Positions 42,369 through 52,541 of a stretch of DNA of 64,000 nucleotides are shown in pieces. This DNA is from Methanogenium marinum (GTDB lineage Archaea; Halobacteriota; Methanomicrobia; Methanomicrobiales; Methanomicrobiaceae), in contig NZ_JAKELO010000002.1 of NCBI RefSeq assembly GCF_028912405.1, forward strand, positions 1,807,276-1,871,275. Reading direction: 5' to 3'. The notes beneath the pieces were generated by a model. The model had not been told where the DNA came from. It made no database searches and worked only from the letters and a program-made list of their open reading frames with translations. The translations under genes and the position numbers were made by a program. Each line of letters opens with the position of its first letter. Position 1 is the first letter of the stretch.

Positions 42369-42909
42369 TGTCCCGAACAGCAGAATCCAGAATTTTTTGG
42401 CTGATTCTGAACTTGCTTTTCCCTATACAGTTGAGTATGTTAATAGTAAATTCAGATGTAAGATAATTATTTGCCTCCAGATGAGCCATAAATCCAATTG
42501 TTCCTGTTAAATGATCTAACAAAACCGGCAGGAACAGTTTCACTTTTTTCCTGGCGGTCTCATCATCCAGAATGAACATAAAATCACCTGTCTTTGTTGT
42601 CTTGTGCACATAAGAGAGGGCGATGACCTCAAATTCACCCTGGTCAATTACCAGTCTGAGTGGTTCAAAAGGAAGTCCTCCCGATGCAAAATCATCAATG
42701 GAAACAACGGAAATCGAATCTGAAAAATTGTAACTTCTGTTCTTTAAACCCGCTTCATACTGGACATGCTCAGGGATTTCAACGCAAAATTCCCTGACAA
42801 CAAGAGAGAAAACACCAAAACGCTCCGGCTCGTCCATCAAGTCTTCAAGGTCATCAAAAAAGCAGATGAAAAAAGACGAATCAGGGATCAGTTTGGTTCT
42901 AATCCTCAA
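42340..42909 (-). CDS. PIN-domain-like nuclease (toxin-like)
   Basis: LIPDSSFFICFF, VQYEAG, DQGEFEVIALSYV, FILDDETARKK, LTGTIGFMAHLEANNYL follow PIN acidic-residue spacing. Confidence 0.7.
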   Translation of the reverse strand: MRIRTKLIPDSSFFICFFDDLEDLMDEPERFGVFSLVVREFCVEIPEHVQYEAGLKNRSYNFSDSISVVSIDDFASGGLPFEPLRLVIDQGEFEVIALSYVHKTTKTGDFMFILDDETARKKVKLFLPVLLDHLTGTIGFMAHLEANNYLTSEFTINILNCIGKSKFRISQKILDSAVRDIEGRRYEQY

Positions 42910-43435
42910 TCAGCTCCCGGTAACGTTTCTCCGTGATGACTCCCTTTTTCAGGAGTCGTCCTGCGAGATATTCCTTATTTTTAAGGAGACTGTCAATTTT
43001 ATCAGATTTTTCCGTGTAACCGTAGGTCTTGTACACCAGAAACATCAGTTCGTCGCTCGTGAGAGAATCATAGAGTGAACGAACAATATTCAAGCTGATG
43101 ATTATCTTTTCCCGATTTTCCTGAGTGAATTCTTGTATTGATTCTTCTGCGAGATTTTTTCCCTCTGCGGTCAGATAGATGCCCTTCGTGTCACTCACAA
43201 AATAATCATCATGATTGTCAATACTGTCCGCTGCACTACTGGAATATGGCCCGTAATAATGGGGGATGAATTCAAAAAATTCAAAAAATTTGGGAAATGA
43301 TTTTGAGAAGAGGAACAATTCTTTCTGGAAATTAATTTTATTTTTTATGGGTCTGTCTGCTCCGCTCAGAAGAATTGCAATGAATTTATTCCGTATTGCT
43401 TCCTCCTGTTCGAAGGAAAGATCTGAATCCGCCAT
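42899..43435 (-). CDS. Panacea/SocA-like (antitoxin-like) protein
   Basis: INFQKELFLFSKSF...FIPHYYGPYSSSAADSI...KGIYLTAEGKNLAEE resembles the KLQKLLYLA...YGPYS...YxLTxxG pattern; 11-bp overlap with the PIN-like gene. Confidence 0.55.
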   Translation of the reverse strand: MADSDLSFEQEEAIRNKFIAILLSGADRPIKNKINFQKELFLFSKSFPKFFEFFEFIPHYYGPYSSSAADSIDNHDDYFVSDTKGIYLTAEGKNLAEESIQEFTQENREKIIISLNIVRSLYDSLTSDELMFLVYKTYGYTEKSDKIDSLLKNKEYLAGRLLKKGVITEKRYRELIED

Positions 43436-43492
43436 AATTTACCAACTGTTTGTATGATGTACCTTAATATAATTGGCCGGGCGGACTGAAAG

Positions 43493-43669
43493 TTATGCCG
43501 ACAAAACCTCATTCAACTCCGTCATAATCCCATTCAGCCCGTCACCAAACGCCTGATACGCAGAAAAGAGCCCGCCTTTCTGCATCAGCAGCTGGTTGTA
43601 TTCAAAGTCATCCGGGCCGATGGAGACGCTTGCACCGATGTGGTCCTTTATGATGGTGAGCCACTTCAT
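43493..43669 (-). pseudogene. Second copy of the hsdR 3' end (58 codons plus stop), possibly an expressed mini-ORF
   Basis: MKWLTIIKDHIGASVSIGPDDFEYNQLLMQKGGLFSAYQAFGDGLNGIMTELNEVLSA* aligns without gaps to the HsdR C-terminus; about 26/177 nt and 8/58 aa differences by hand; ATG overlaps the NTPase TGA. Confidence 0.88.
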
Positions 43670-45984
43670 TGATTTTTTTCACGAAGCCCTTCAAATAGAT
43701 CTTGGATTCCAATTTCTTCTTCAAGATATTGATCCTGAAGATTTTGATATTTGTATTCATCTTCATCAGGTTCACTTTCACAATTATCATAATACCCATC
43801 GATAACTGAACTTATTTCACCCAATATTGAATCAATATCGATTTTAAAGAATTCAGCAATTGTTTCTATCTCTTCTTTAATATTTTCTAAGTCATTTATG
43901 TCTGAACCATTATGGTCATAGCAGTCATATTTTAAGTTGTACTCATAATATCTTGGTTCACGGTCCTCTTGATTAATTTCAATCTCTATTCCTCCTTCAA
44001 TAAATATATCCAAGTCTGAAATTAATTTATCCCAATCATTCCCTTGAATTTCAACGCCTGTTGCATTTGAAAATTCAACGATTTGGATATATTCAGATAA
44101 ATATGTAAATTCTTTAGAAAGGAGACGTTTTTTAATTGCAGAAACAAAATCATTCCAGCTTGAAAAGAAAATATTCTTATTCTCTGTTAAAATTGAAAGT
44201 AATGGATTAATTCTCCTGAAATAGAATTTATCCACTTCAACTTCTTTCAATAATATTTCAAGCAGGCAGTTAGTATATTCAATATATTTTTCTTCATTTA
44301 TTTGTCCACTCACAGATACTAGGTGGATTGTCAATTTGTCCAATTTTGCCGTATCCTTTTCGTCGATGTATTTATTTCCAATTCTTTTGTTCGCCTCAAA
44401 ATATTGTTCAATAAAATTTGGATACCTCTCTATTTGATCAACTTTATTTTGATTTTTAAAAACATTCCATATTTTTTCCAATTCTCTGATACCATTAATT
44501 AAATTACATAAATGGCACAAGAGAAGATCACTTTCAACAATTTTTTTGTTCATAAAATCTTCGACAGAAGGATTTTTGTATCCTATTTTAATATCTCCTG
44601 TCAGTACAGATTTTGTTAAAGTGATTAATGAGCCGTCTAACTCTTTTAAAGAAAGATCAAATTCTCTCTTTAGCTTGACTACATCTGTTTCATTATGGTA
44701 ATATTCATGATAGTATTCAAATACTGAATTTTTACTGGTATTGTTATCCAAAATCGTTAAAATGACTAAAATAGTCCGAGAGTAATCTGACAGAGAACTC
44801 GTGTATACCTTATTCCATATTTCTTCTGGGTTATCAAGGACAGATAAAAAAGTGTCTACAAAATCAGCACGATTTATTTCTGTTAAGTTTGTCATTGATT
44901 CAATTATTCTTGGATTAAAATTCCTGTGACTAATTATTTTCAGATAATTTTTATCTTCGATTATTTTGTTTATATTTTCGTCTTCAATTTCAGAATGCCA
45001 GAGATGATTGTATAATATTTGAGCTTTAATCTTCTTTTCGGCATCATTGAATGATATAATATGTTCAAAATGTCCAAATCTTTCAGCAACATCTGATTTT
45101 TGTTGCGCCTGATTCAAGACATAATCTCTTGTTGTAAGAATGAATATTGTATTGCCTTTAGAGCGTTTTACTGCCATTATAAATGATTCAATTGATTTTT
45201 CTTTATTATCACCAGGCCCTTCAGTGTAATAGGTAGAACCTAAAAAGTCATCATAGTAAAATATCTGTTTTTTATCTCGTTTAAGGAGACTATATGCATC
45301 TTTAAAATCTCCTGATATTTTTATTGGCTGATATCCATTTGCAGAGTACTTGATTACCAAACCCTTCATAAGGGTAGATTTACCTATGCCGGGTTGGCCG
45401 GAAATAATGCAGACATGTTCTTCCTTCAGAATTTCATCTACTTCATGGAATTCATCTGTTATAACCATTTTAGGCAAAAAGTCAATGAAATTTTCGATGT
45501 CAATATCTGTTTGATTGTAGATGGCTTTATTCAAAATAATTTCAAGGACGGTACTACTGGTAAACCACAATTTTGGGTGTTTTTTTACGATATCTTCATT
45601 TTCTCTGAGGAAATTGAGAATGTCTTCTCTTCCAAAAATATCTTGTTCATTTTGACAATATGACCCAAATATACCCTTTATTTCTGATTTGTCATTTGGA
45701 TTCAATTCAGTTGATGCTGCGATAATATATCTATTTGGACTAATTATCTCAACTTTTTTCACTTCTTTTTTCAGATGACTTTTTAGAGTACTGGCCGAAC
45801 TTTTAAAATAATGCTTGCATTGGATTATTGTTGTTCCGCTTTTGAAACATCCCCTGATATCTATTCCCTTATCACGACCTGACTTAAATGTCTCAAGAGT
45901 CGCATCCAACTTTTTTTGGAATATATCACAGATCAATAATTCAAATTCCTGTGGGGATAAGCATTCCAAATCATAATCGACCAT
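43666..45984 (-). CDS. Mrr-like endonuclease domain fused to a nSTAND3-like NTPase
   Basis: N-terminal LSPQEFELLICDIF...GRDKGIDIRG...TIIQCKHY (Mrr-type D..QxK); IISGQPGIGKSTLMKGL Walker A; KKQIFYYDDFLGSTYY; no TPR or WD40 repeats seen. Confidence 0.82.
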   Translation of the reverse strand: MVDYDLECLSPQEFELLICDIFQKKLDATLETFKSGRDKGIDIRGCFKSGTTIIQCKHYFKSSASTLKSHLKKEVKKVEIISPNRYIIAASTELNPNDKSEIKGIFGSYCQNEQDIFGREDILNFLRENEDIVKKHPKLWFTSSTVLEIILNKAIYNQTDIDIENFIDFLPKMVITDEFHEVDEILKEEHVCIISGQPGIGKSTLMKGLVIKYSANGYQPIKISGDFKDAYSLLKRDKKQIFYYDDFLGSTYYTEGPGDNKEKSIESFIMAVKRSKGNTIFILTTRDYVLNQAQQKSDVAERFGHFEHIISFNDAEKKIKAQILYNHLWHSEIEDENINKIIEDKNYLKIISHRNFNPRIIESMTNLTEINRADFVDTFLSVLDNPEEIWNKVYTSSLSDYSRTILVILTILDNNTSKNSVFEYYHEYYHNETDVVKLKREFDLSLKELDGSLITLTKSVLTGDIKIGYKNPSVEDFMNKKIVESDLLLCHLCNLINGIRELEKIWNVFKNQNKVDQIERYPNFIEQYFEANKRIGNKYIDEKDTAKLDKLTIHLVSVSGQINEEKYIEYTNCLLEILLKEVEVDKFYFRRINPLLSILTENKNIFFSSWNDFVSAIKKRLLSKEFTYLSEYIQIVEFSNATGVEIQGNDWDKLISDLDIFIEGGIEIEINQEDREPRYYEYNLKYDCYDHNGSDINDLENIKEEIETIAEFFKIDIDSILGEISSVIDGYYDNCESEPDEDEYKYQNLQDQYLEEEIGIQDLFEGLREKNQ

Positions 45985-48735
45985 TTATACCCCCAAAACT
46001 TCATTCAACTCTGCCATAATACCATTCAGACCATCCCCAAACGCCCGGTGTGCGGAAAACAGACCGCCCTTCTGCATCAGCCGCTGATTATACTCAAAGT
46101 CGTCCGGGCCGATGGAGACGCTTGCACCGATGTGGTCCTTCATGATGGTGAGCCATTCCATCTGTTCCCGGCTGAAGGTGATGCCGTCCTCCTCGCGTTC
46201 GGCTATCCACCGCTCAAACCGGTGGTCGACCGTCTCTCTGTATGGTTCCAGGTAATCGTCGCATCCGAGCGAAAACCGGACGAGGGAGATGATGTCCGTT
46301 AACATCCGGTGCGGAGATGCACCCCGGACGTGGTTTCGTTCCACCTGCTCATATGCCTGCCAGACCTTGTCCGGGGTAAACCCGTACGGGGGCTTTGCGA
46401 GAATATCCGAGAGCTCTCGTATCTGTTCATACGTCAGGTGCCGCTCCCGTTTTGGGCGGCTGTATATAATTTGAAGAGCCGTTATCGAGTCCTTGTTCTC
46501 CTCGATAAACTGCCTGAAGTTTGCAACCGTAAGAACGGCCCGCTCCTTTGCATCCGTTGAAAAACCAGCCTCAATCACCCTGTCCTCGCTCACCTTGTCC
46601 AACACCTGCTCTGACTGTGTCTTTAAATCAAGCAGCAGGGTTCTGAACTTCGGGCTGTCAAACGGTTCACATGCGGTTGAAACAAGAGACTCTTTTGCCT
46701 CTTTTATCTGGGATGCATCCGGTGTTTCTGTTGCAAACAGCTCCGTTGCATGTTCCCGTGCCTCATCGGGGTCAACGGATGTGTAGAGAGTTTTAATAAT
46801 CTCAACAAACGGTGTCCCCGCCGTATCAGAAATTTCCTCACGTTCCCGGTCGCCAATCCGCCGGTCAAGCCTCGCAAGTCGTGTTGCAAGTGTTGTTATC
46901 GTAGCATTGTCATGATTTCCAACCGCAACCGATTCAAGGAGTTTTTTAAACGAAACGGAGGGCTTCTTGTCGATGACCACCTGCGGATTTTTCGATGATT
47001 CACAGACGCCCACCGCATCGACCACAATAAACCGGTCTTTCGCCGGTGCATCTGTTGTCACCTGGTGCAGGTCAGTGATATCAACCGTTCGTGTACCCCG
47101 GCCAAGCATCTGCTCGAAATAGACCTGCGATTTCACATCCCGCATAAAAATCAGGCATTCGAGCGGTTTGATATCAACGCCGGTTGACACCATATCAACG
47201 GTCACCGCAATTCTTGGATTATAGGAGGACCGGAACTCCCGGATCATATCCTCCGGTTTTCTGCCGGTCCGGTAGGTAATCTTCTTGCAGAAGTCATTCC
47301 CACGCCCAAACTCCTCCCTGATAATCTCGACAATATCTTCAGCGTGCGAATCGCTCTTTGCAAAAATAAGTGTCTTTGGAACCTCGCTTCTTCCGGGAAA
47401 GAGCGATGTAAAGAGATGCTCCTTAAACGTCCGGATGACTGTTCTGATCTGATCATATGAGACGACATTGCGGTCAAGTTGTCTCTGGGTGTATGTGAAC
47501 TCTTCATCTAAAAGTTCCCATCTCCGGTCCCGTGAAAGCTTCTCTCTTTTCTCAACCCAGAAGTCAGCATCCACCGTGCTTCCACCTTTGGTTATCTCTG
47601 TTACAATCCGGAATACGTCAAATCCGACATTGACACCGTCTGCAACCGCTCTGTCAGAACCATACTCCATCACCAGATTCTTGTTAAAAAACCCAAGCGT
47701 CTGCTTGGAGGGCGTTGCAGTAAGGCCGATCAGATGTGCATCGAAATACTCCAGCACCTGACTCCAGAGATTGTAAATTGAACGGTGGCACTCATCGGTC
47801 ACAATAAAATCAAAGGTTTCAATCGGAATATCGGGATTATAGACGACATCCTTTGGCTTTGCATTTGGCACCCCATCCTCAAACGATGAGAATTCATCTG
47901 ATTCTGGATCATAATCCTCATCGCCTTTTAATATGGAATACAGCCTCTGAATCGTGCTGATGCAAACCTTTCCCACCGGATCTATTTTCTGACCCGAAAG
48001 GTGCTGCACATTATAGAGTTCGGTAAATTTTCGCCCGTCATCAGGTGTGACATACATCTGAAATTCCTTGTATGTCTGCACACCGAGACTGGTTCTGTCC
48101 ACCAGAAACAGGACACGTTTTGCGTTGCAGTGCTTAATCAGACGGTAAATAAATGAGACCGCAGTGAATGTCTTTCCCGAGCCGGTCGCCATCTGTATCA
48201 GAGAGCGGGGATGATCCTCTGCAAACGAATGTTCAAGGTTGGTAACAGCTTCTATCTGGCATTCGCGAAGACCTGTTGTGACAAGAGGGGGATACTCCTG
48301 CATCCGTGCACGAAGTGTCTTCTCCTGCTTCATCCGTTCAGAAAATGTCTCCGGTCTGAGAAATGAAAATACTCTTCGGGAACGGGGCTCCGGGTCACGC
48401 AAATCCCTGAAATATGTCTCTTTTCCCGTGCTTTCGTATCCAAACGGAAGATATCCAAGTTCATTCGGAATGTTTGTGAGCTTCCCAGTGAGATATCCGT
48501 CTGACTGTTCACAGACGCCGCTCAGGGTCGTTCCCTCTTTTTTTGCCTCGATAACACCGACAGCCTTTCTGTCAACAAAGAGAAGGTAATCCGCATACCC
48601 TTCGGTGAGTGGGTATTCCCGGACTGCAACGCCTGCTCCTGCACCGAGGTTCAACTCATCCCTGTCCTGGATTACCCACCCCGCAGCAAGGAGCATCCCG
48701 TCAATGGTAATTCTTGCTTTTCCCTCTGGTGTCAC
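45985..48735 (-). CDS. hsdR: Type I restriction enzyme subunit R
   Basis: GVIEAKKEG, MATGSGKTFTAVSFIYRLI, VTDECHRSIYNLW, GLTATPSKQT. Confidence 0.96.
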   Translation of the reverse strand: MTPEGKARITIDGMLLAAGWVIQDRDELNLGAGAGVAVREYPLTEGYADYLLFVDRKAVGVIEAKKEGTTLSGVCEQSDGYLTGKLTNIPNELGYLPFGYESTGKETYFRDLRDPEPRSRRVFSFLRPETFSERMKQEKTLRARMQEYPPLVTTGLRECQIEAVTNLEHSFAEDHPRSLIQMATGSGKTFTAVSFIYRLIKHCNAKRVLFLVDRTSLGVQTYKEFQMYVTPDDGRKFTELYNVQHLSGQKIDPVGKVCISTIQRLYSILKGDEDYDPESDEFSSFEDGVPNAKPKDVVYNPDIPIETFDFIVTDECHRSIYNLWSQVLEYFDAHLIGLTATPSKQTLGFFNKNLVMEYGSDRAVADGVNVGFDVFRIVTEITKGGSTVDADFWVEKREKLSRDRRWELLDEEFTYTQRQLDRNVVSYDQIRTVIRTFKEHLFTSLFPGRSEVPKTLIFAKSDSHAEDIVEIIREEFGRGNDFCKKITYRTGRKPEDMIREFRSSYNPRIAVTVDMVSTGVDIKPLECLIFMRDVKSQVYFEQMLGRGTRTVDITDLHQVTTDAPAKDRFIVVDAVGVCESSKNPQVVIDKKPSVSFKKLLESVAVGNHDNATITTLATRLARLDRRIGDREREEISDTAGTPFVEIIKTLYTSVDPDEAREHATELFATETPDASQIKEAKESLVSTACEPFDSPKFRTLLLDLKTQSEQVLDKVSEDRVIEAGFSTDAKERAVLTVANFRQFIEENKDSITALQIIYSRPKRERHLTYEQIRELSDILAKPPYGFTPDKVWQAYEQVERNHVRGASPHRMLTDIISLVRFSLGCDDYLEPYRETVDHRFERWIAEREEDGITFSREQMEWLTIMKDHIGASVSIGPDDFEYNQRLMQKGGLFSAHRAFGDGLNGIMAELNEVLGV

Positions 48736-48925
48736 AATTGCATTCGCTCTTAAATCTCATTTTATTTTGAAAGCCTTAACAATATTCCCACAAAATGACG
48801 ATAAAATCAGAATGATTCTTCAGAATGGGAATCATGAAAGACACAATGCAGACCAAACCTGCAAAAATAAAATGAACAGATGTTTGAGAAATCCGGGGAA
48901 AAAAGAGATTATCTCCTCCCGAACT

Positions 48926-50626
48926 TCACCACAAAACCAAAATCCTTCCATCCGTCTCCGGGGAAATAGGAGAATTCTCTTCAATATCACCCGCAACAAG
49001 GTCTATCAGATTAATCTCGGTGGCAAATTTTCTCTCATCTGAAATAGCTTCAAGATTCGTATACCCGTCGCCACCGCCTGCAATGTAGTCATTTACTGCA
49101 ACAGTGTAGGTCGTATCCATCCCTATTGGCACCACGTCGCCGGACTCTGTTACAACCGAAAGGTCCTCGATCCGTTCTCCCGCAGAGTTTACCGTGTTGG
49201 TATCATAGTCGATGCAGAACGTTTCCGCCTTTGTATTGATAGTAAACCGCACACCCGAAACCTGCAAAAATCCTCCCGAAGGCGCCCGATTTTCCCCTGG
49301 GCATCCATCGCCCGTTACAACCAGTGCTGACGCAGACCGTTCAAGCGTCTCTTTGATTTCACTGCCGGTCATCTGAACCGTTACAATCAGATTCTCGTAG
49401 GGGAACATCTCGTTTAACGTCAGATATGATATCTCTCCTGCAGGAATGATGCAGTCACCACGTATTGTCCCTGAATTGATAAGAGCAATATCAACACCGG
49501 GCACGTTCTCACGGACCGTATCCATGGTGAAATCTCCCGCATTTGTCTCCCCTGTTCGCAGTGTCTTCTTTTGGACGTCAAGAGGGACGGTCGTAGAGCC
49601 GATTCCTTCTGACAGGCTTTCGGTATATTTCTCGTAATAGGGGGTGACAAATGATGTTATCTCTTCATCATCCGGCATATCCTCAGTGATTTCATATCGT
49701 TCAATGGCCGTCCCGATAACAACGCCGTTAAACATGGTGATATCAACAGTATCAGTCTCTTCGCCGTATTTTCCTGCATGAACAATGAGCGTATCCGTAC
49801 CGTCACCGGCGGTTACCGTTTCATTCCAGACGAGATGGTCGTGGCCACCTATGATAAGGTCAATGCCCGGAACAGACTGTGCAAGGGAAATATCCTCATC
49901 TCTGTCCTGATGGGTGAGTGCGATGATAATATCCGCACCCTCTTCTTTCAGGGATGTTACTGCCGAATTACCGATTTCAGCCGTGTTGTCGTATAATATG
50001 ACATCTTCACCAAGGGGCACAATCTTTTCAAGCTGGGGAGTGATAATCCCGAATATTCCTACCTTTGCCCCACCGGCGTCAAGGATTATGTAGTCTTTTA
50101 CCGTGTCATTCAATCCGGTGTCTGCGAAATCAAGGTTTGCGCAGATAACGGGATAGGATGCGTTTGTCGCCCACTCCTCAAACAGTCCCGTTGAAAAATC
50201 AAATGCATGGTTTCCGGGCACGGCTACGTCAAATCCTGCCATCGAATATGCGGTAACCTCCGGGATTCCGGCATACGTGTGATAGAAACTCCCTTCACCG
50301 AGATCGCCTGCAAACAGATACAGGGTGGTATCCTTTTCCTCACCAAGCGTTTCTGCGAGTGCACCGATTCTTCCTATGCGTGTTCCGGTATCGGTGTCAC
50401 TCATGCCAAACAGGTGACTGTGAATATCAGGTGTCGTTAAAATTCTGATCGTCCCTGAATAGGGTGAATCGTTTTGTTCTCCTAAATCCGTGCTGTTACC
50501 TGTGTGCATTCCTCCCAAAATGCCACTTCCAATACCTGTAGAAAGAATGGCTAAGAGGAGTATCGCAATCACCACACATGAAAGGATTATTGCCTGAATA
50601 TACCATATTACGGATGATCTCTGCAT
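48926..50626 (-). CDS. Membrane-anchored 5'-nucleotidase/UshA-like metallophosphatase
   Basis: RILTTPDIHSHLFG, VPGNHAFDF, LIIGGHDHLVW, LINSGTIRGDCIIPAGEI; start at MQRSSVIWYI. Confidence 0.9.
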   Translation of the reverse strand: MQRSSVIWYIQAIILSCVVIAILLLAILSTGIGSGILGGMHTGNSTDLGEQNDSPYSGTIRILTTPDIHSHLFGMSDTDTGTRIGRIGALAETLGEEKDTTLYLFAGDLGEGSFYHTYAGIPEVTAYSMAGFDVAVPGNHAFDFSTGLFEEWATNASYPVICANLDFADTGLNDTVKDYIILDAGGAKVGIFGIITPQLEKIVPLGEDVILYDNTAEIGNSAVTSLKEEGADIIIALTHQDRDEDISLAQSVPGIDLIIGGHDHLVWNETVTAGDGTDTLIVHAGKYGEETDTVDITMFNGVVIGTAIERYEITEDMPDDEEITSFVTPYYEKYTESLSEGIGSTTVPLDVQKKTLRTGETNAGDFTMDTVRENVPGVDIALINSGTIRGDCIIPAGEISYLTLNEMFPYENLIVTVQMTGSEIKETLERSASALVVTGDGCPGENRAPSGGFLQVSGVRFTINTKAETFCIDYDTNTVNSAGERIEDLSVVTESGDVVPIGMDTTYTVAVNDYIAGGGDGYTNLEAISDERKFATEINLIDLVAGDIEENSPISPETDGRILVLW

Positions 50627-51036
50627 TTTTATCTCACCTAAATAGTACGTTGCCTGATTGTCAATCTGAAATCTACCGGTGACCTCTTCACCTGACGCCG
50701 GATGGGACGGTGATCCGGATAACAATAATTCTGCACGTATTTCAAAGATGTTTGGGGTGAAGAGTTAAAATAATCAGTTAAATGTATAGAGCTTTTTTTT
50801 ATGGTGTGGCAGTACCTGTTTTTTCAGGCAGGTGAATTTGTCCCTGAAGATATTTTATCCGATATCCGCAAAGGGGGAGCCCAATTCTGTTTTTTGTTCC
50901 AATTCTGGATTTATTCAAAAGTATGTTACTTGTTTGAGGCTTTATCTACCATCCCTTTCTCAAATGGCCTTATATGTGGCTTTTGTTCCTTGTTGCCGGG
51001 CGATAGGTATTATATACGAAAATGGTATCTTAGACC

Positions 51037-52364
51037 ATGAAACCACTCATAAATACCGGGTTGCCGGGCCCGAAGGCACAGGCCATTCTCCGCCGGGATG
51101 CAGGTGTTGTCTCGCAGTCGATGGTGCGGGATTATCCGCTGGTCGTTGACCGGGCACAAGGCATGAACCTCTGGGATGTGGACGGAAACCGCTACCTCGA
51201 CTTTACCGCAGGCATTGCCGTGATGAATCTCGGATGGAACCACCCGGATATTGTGCAGGCAGTCACCAGTCAGGTGCAGAAACTCTCCCATGGTGCGTTT
51301 CTGGACTTTTGTTCTGAGGTGCCTGTTCAGTTCGCAGAAAAACTTGTCTCCATGCTGCCGGGTGACCTGAACCGTGTCTATTTCTCAAATTCCGGGCGGA
51401 AACAGTGGAGGCTGCCCTGAAACTGGCCCGCCACCACACCAAACGGAAGTATTTCATTGCGTTTTATGGCGGATTTCATGGGAGAACCTATGGTGCAATG
51501 AGTCTGACTGCATCGCGGGTTATCCAGCGCCAGTATTTCGGGCCGTTTCTGCCGGTCGTTCATGTCTCCTATCCAAACCCATACCGCCCGTTCGGGTTTA
51601 AAACAGAGACCTGTGACGTGGATGTCATACGGTACATTGAAGAAGAAATCTTTCCGATGGAGGTATCACCCGACGAAGTGGCGGCGATTGTCGTTGAACC
51701 TATCCAGGGTGAAGGGGGATACATTGTTCCGCCACGGCCGTTTTTAAAACGCCTGCGTGAGATCTGTGACGAACACGGCATTCTCCTCATCGTTGATGAA
51801 GTACAGTCCGGGTGTTTCCGTACGGGAACCTTCCTTGCATCTGAACAGTTCGGTGTTGTCCCTGACATTGTTTGCCTCTCAAAAGCCCTCGGGGGAGGGT
51901 TCCCGTTGGGGGTGACGGTAGCCTCCGATGAGGTAATGTCCTGGCCGCCCGGTTCGCATGCAAGCACTTTTGGCGGGAATAATGTAGCCTGTGCAGCAGG
52001 TCTTGCGGCTCTTACGGTTATGGATAAACCCGGTTTTGGGGATCATGTGACAGAGATGGGTGAATATATGACCGCAAAATTGCTTTCCCTCCAAAAACGG
52101 CATGATCTCATAGGCGATGTGCGGGGAATGGGTCTGATGATTGGTGCAGAACTGGTCAGAAACCGCACCACTAAGGAACTTGCGAAACAGGAACGCAGCC
52201 GGATATTAAATGAGGCGTTCAGACGTGGGCTCACCATGCTTCCTGCGGGTGAATCGGTGATACGGTTCTGCCCCCCACTTGTCATTGAAAAACAGCATAT
52301 TGACACAGGTATGGAAATTCTGGACAAATCATTTGAGATGCTGCAGCCCATGCCTGCTGTATGA
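51037..52364 (+). pseudogene. Class-III aminotransferase (acetylornithine/4-aminobutyrate type) interrupted by a frameshift
   Basis: ORFs 51037-51420 and 51405-52364 are the two halves; adding one G at 51394-51396 restores [40 protein letters not shown]. Confidence 0.9.
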
Positions 52365-52541
52365 TACGGGGGGAATCCACCGGTTTTGCCGGATTATTTG
52401 CAGAAAATGGTGTGGATTCTGCCTGGCCCGGCAGCTGAAGGCGAGGGGGAAAATGCCGGCATAAGCCGGCCGAATCCATTTGTTATTTTTGTCCTATGTT
52501 TACGAAATTATACCGTTCATCCATGTATTTCCTTATTATCT

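Noticed and set aside
42866-43078. Plus-strand ORFs in the Panacea/PIN region as antisense toxins
   Set aside because: Fully antisense to overlapping minus-strand genes with recognisable motifs.
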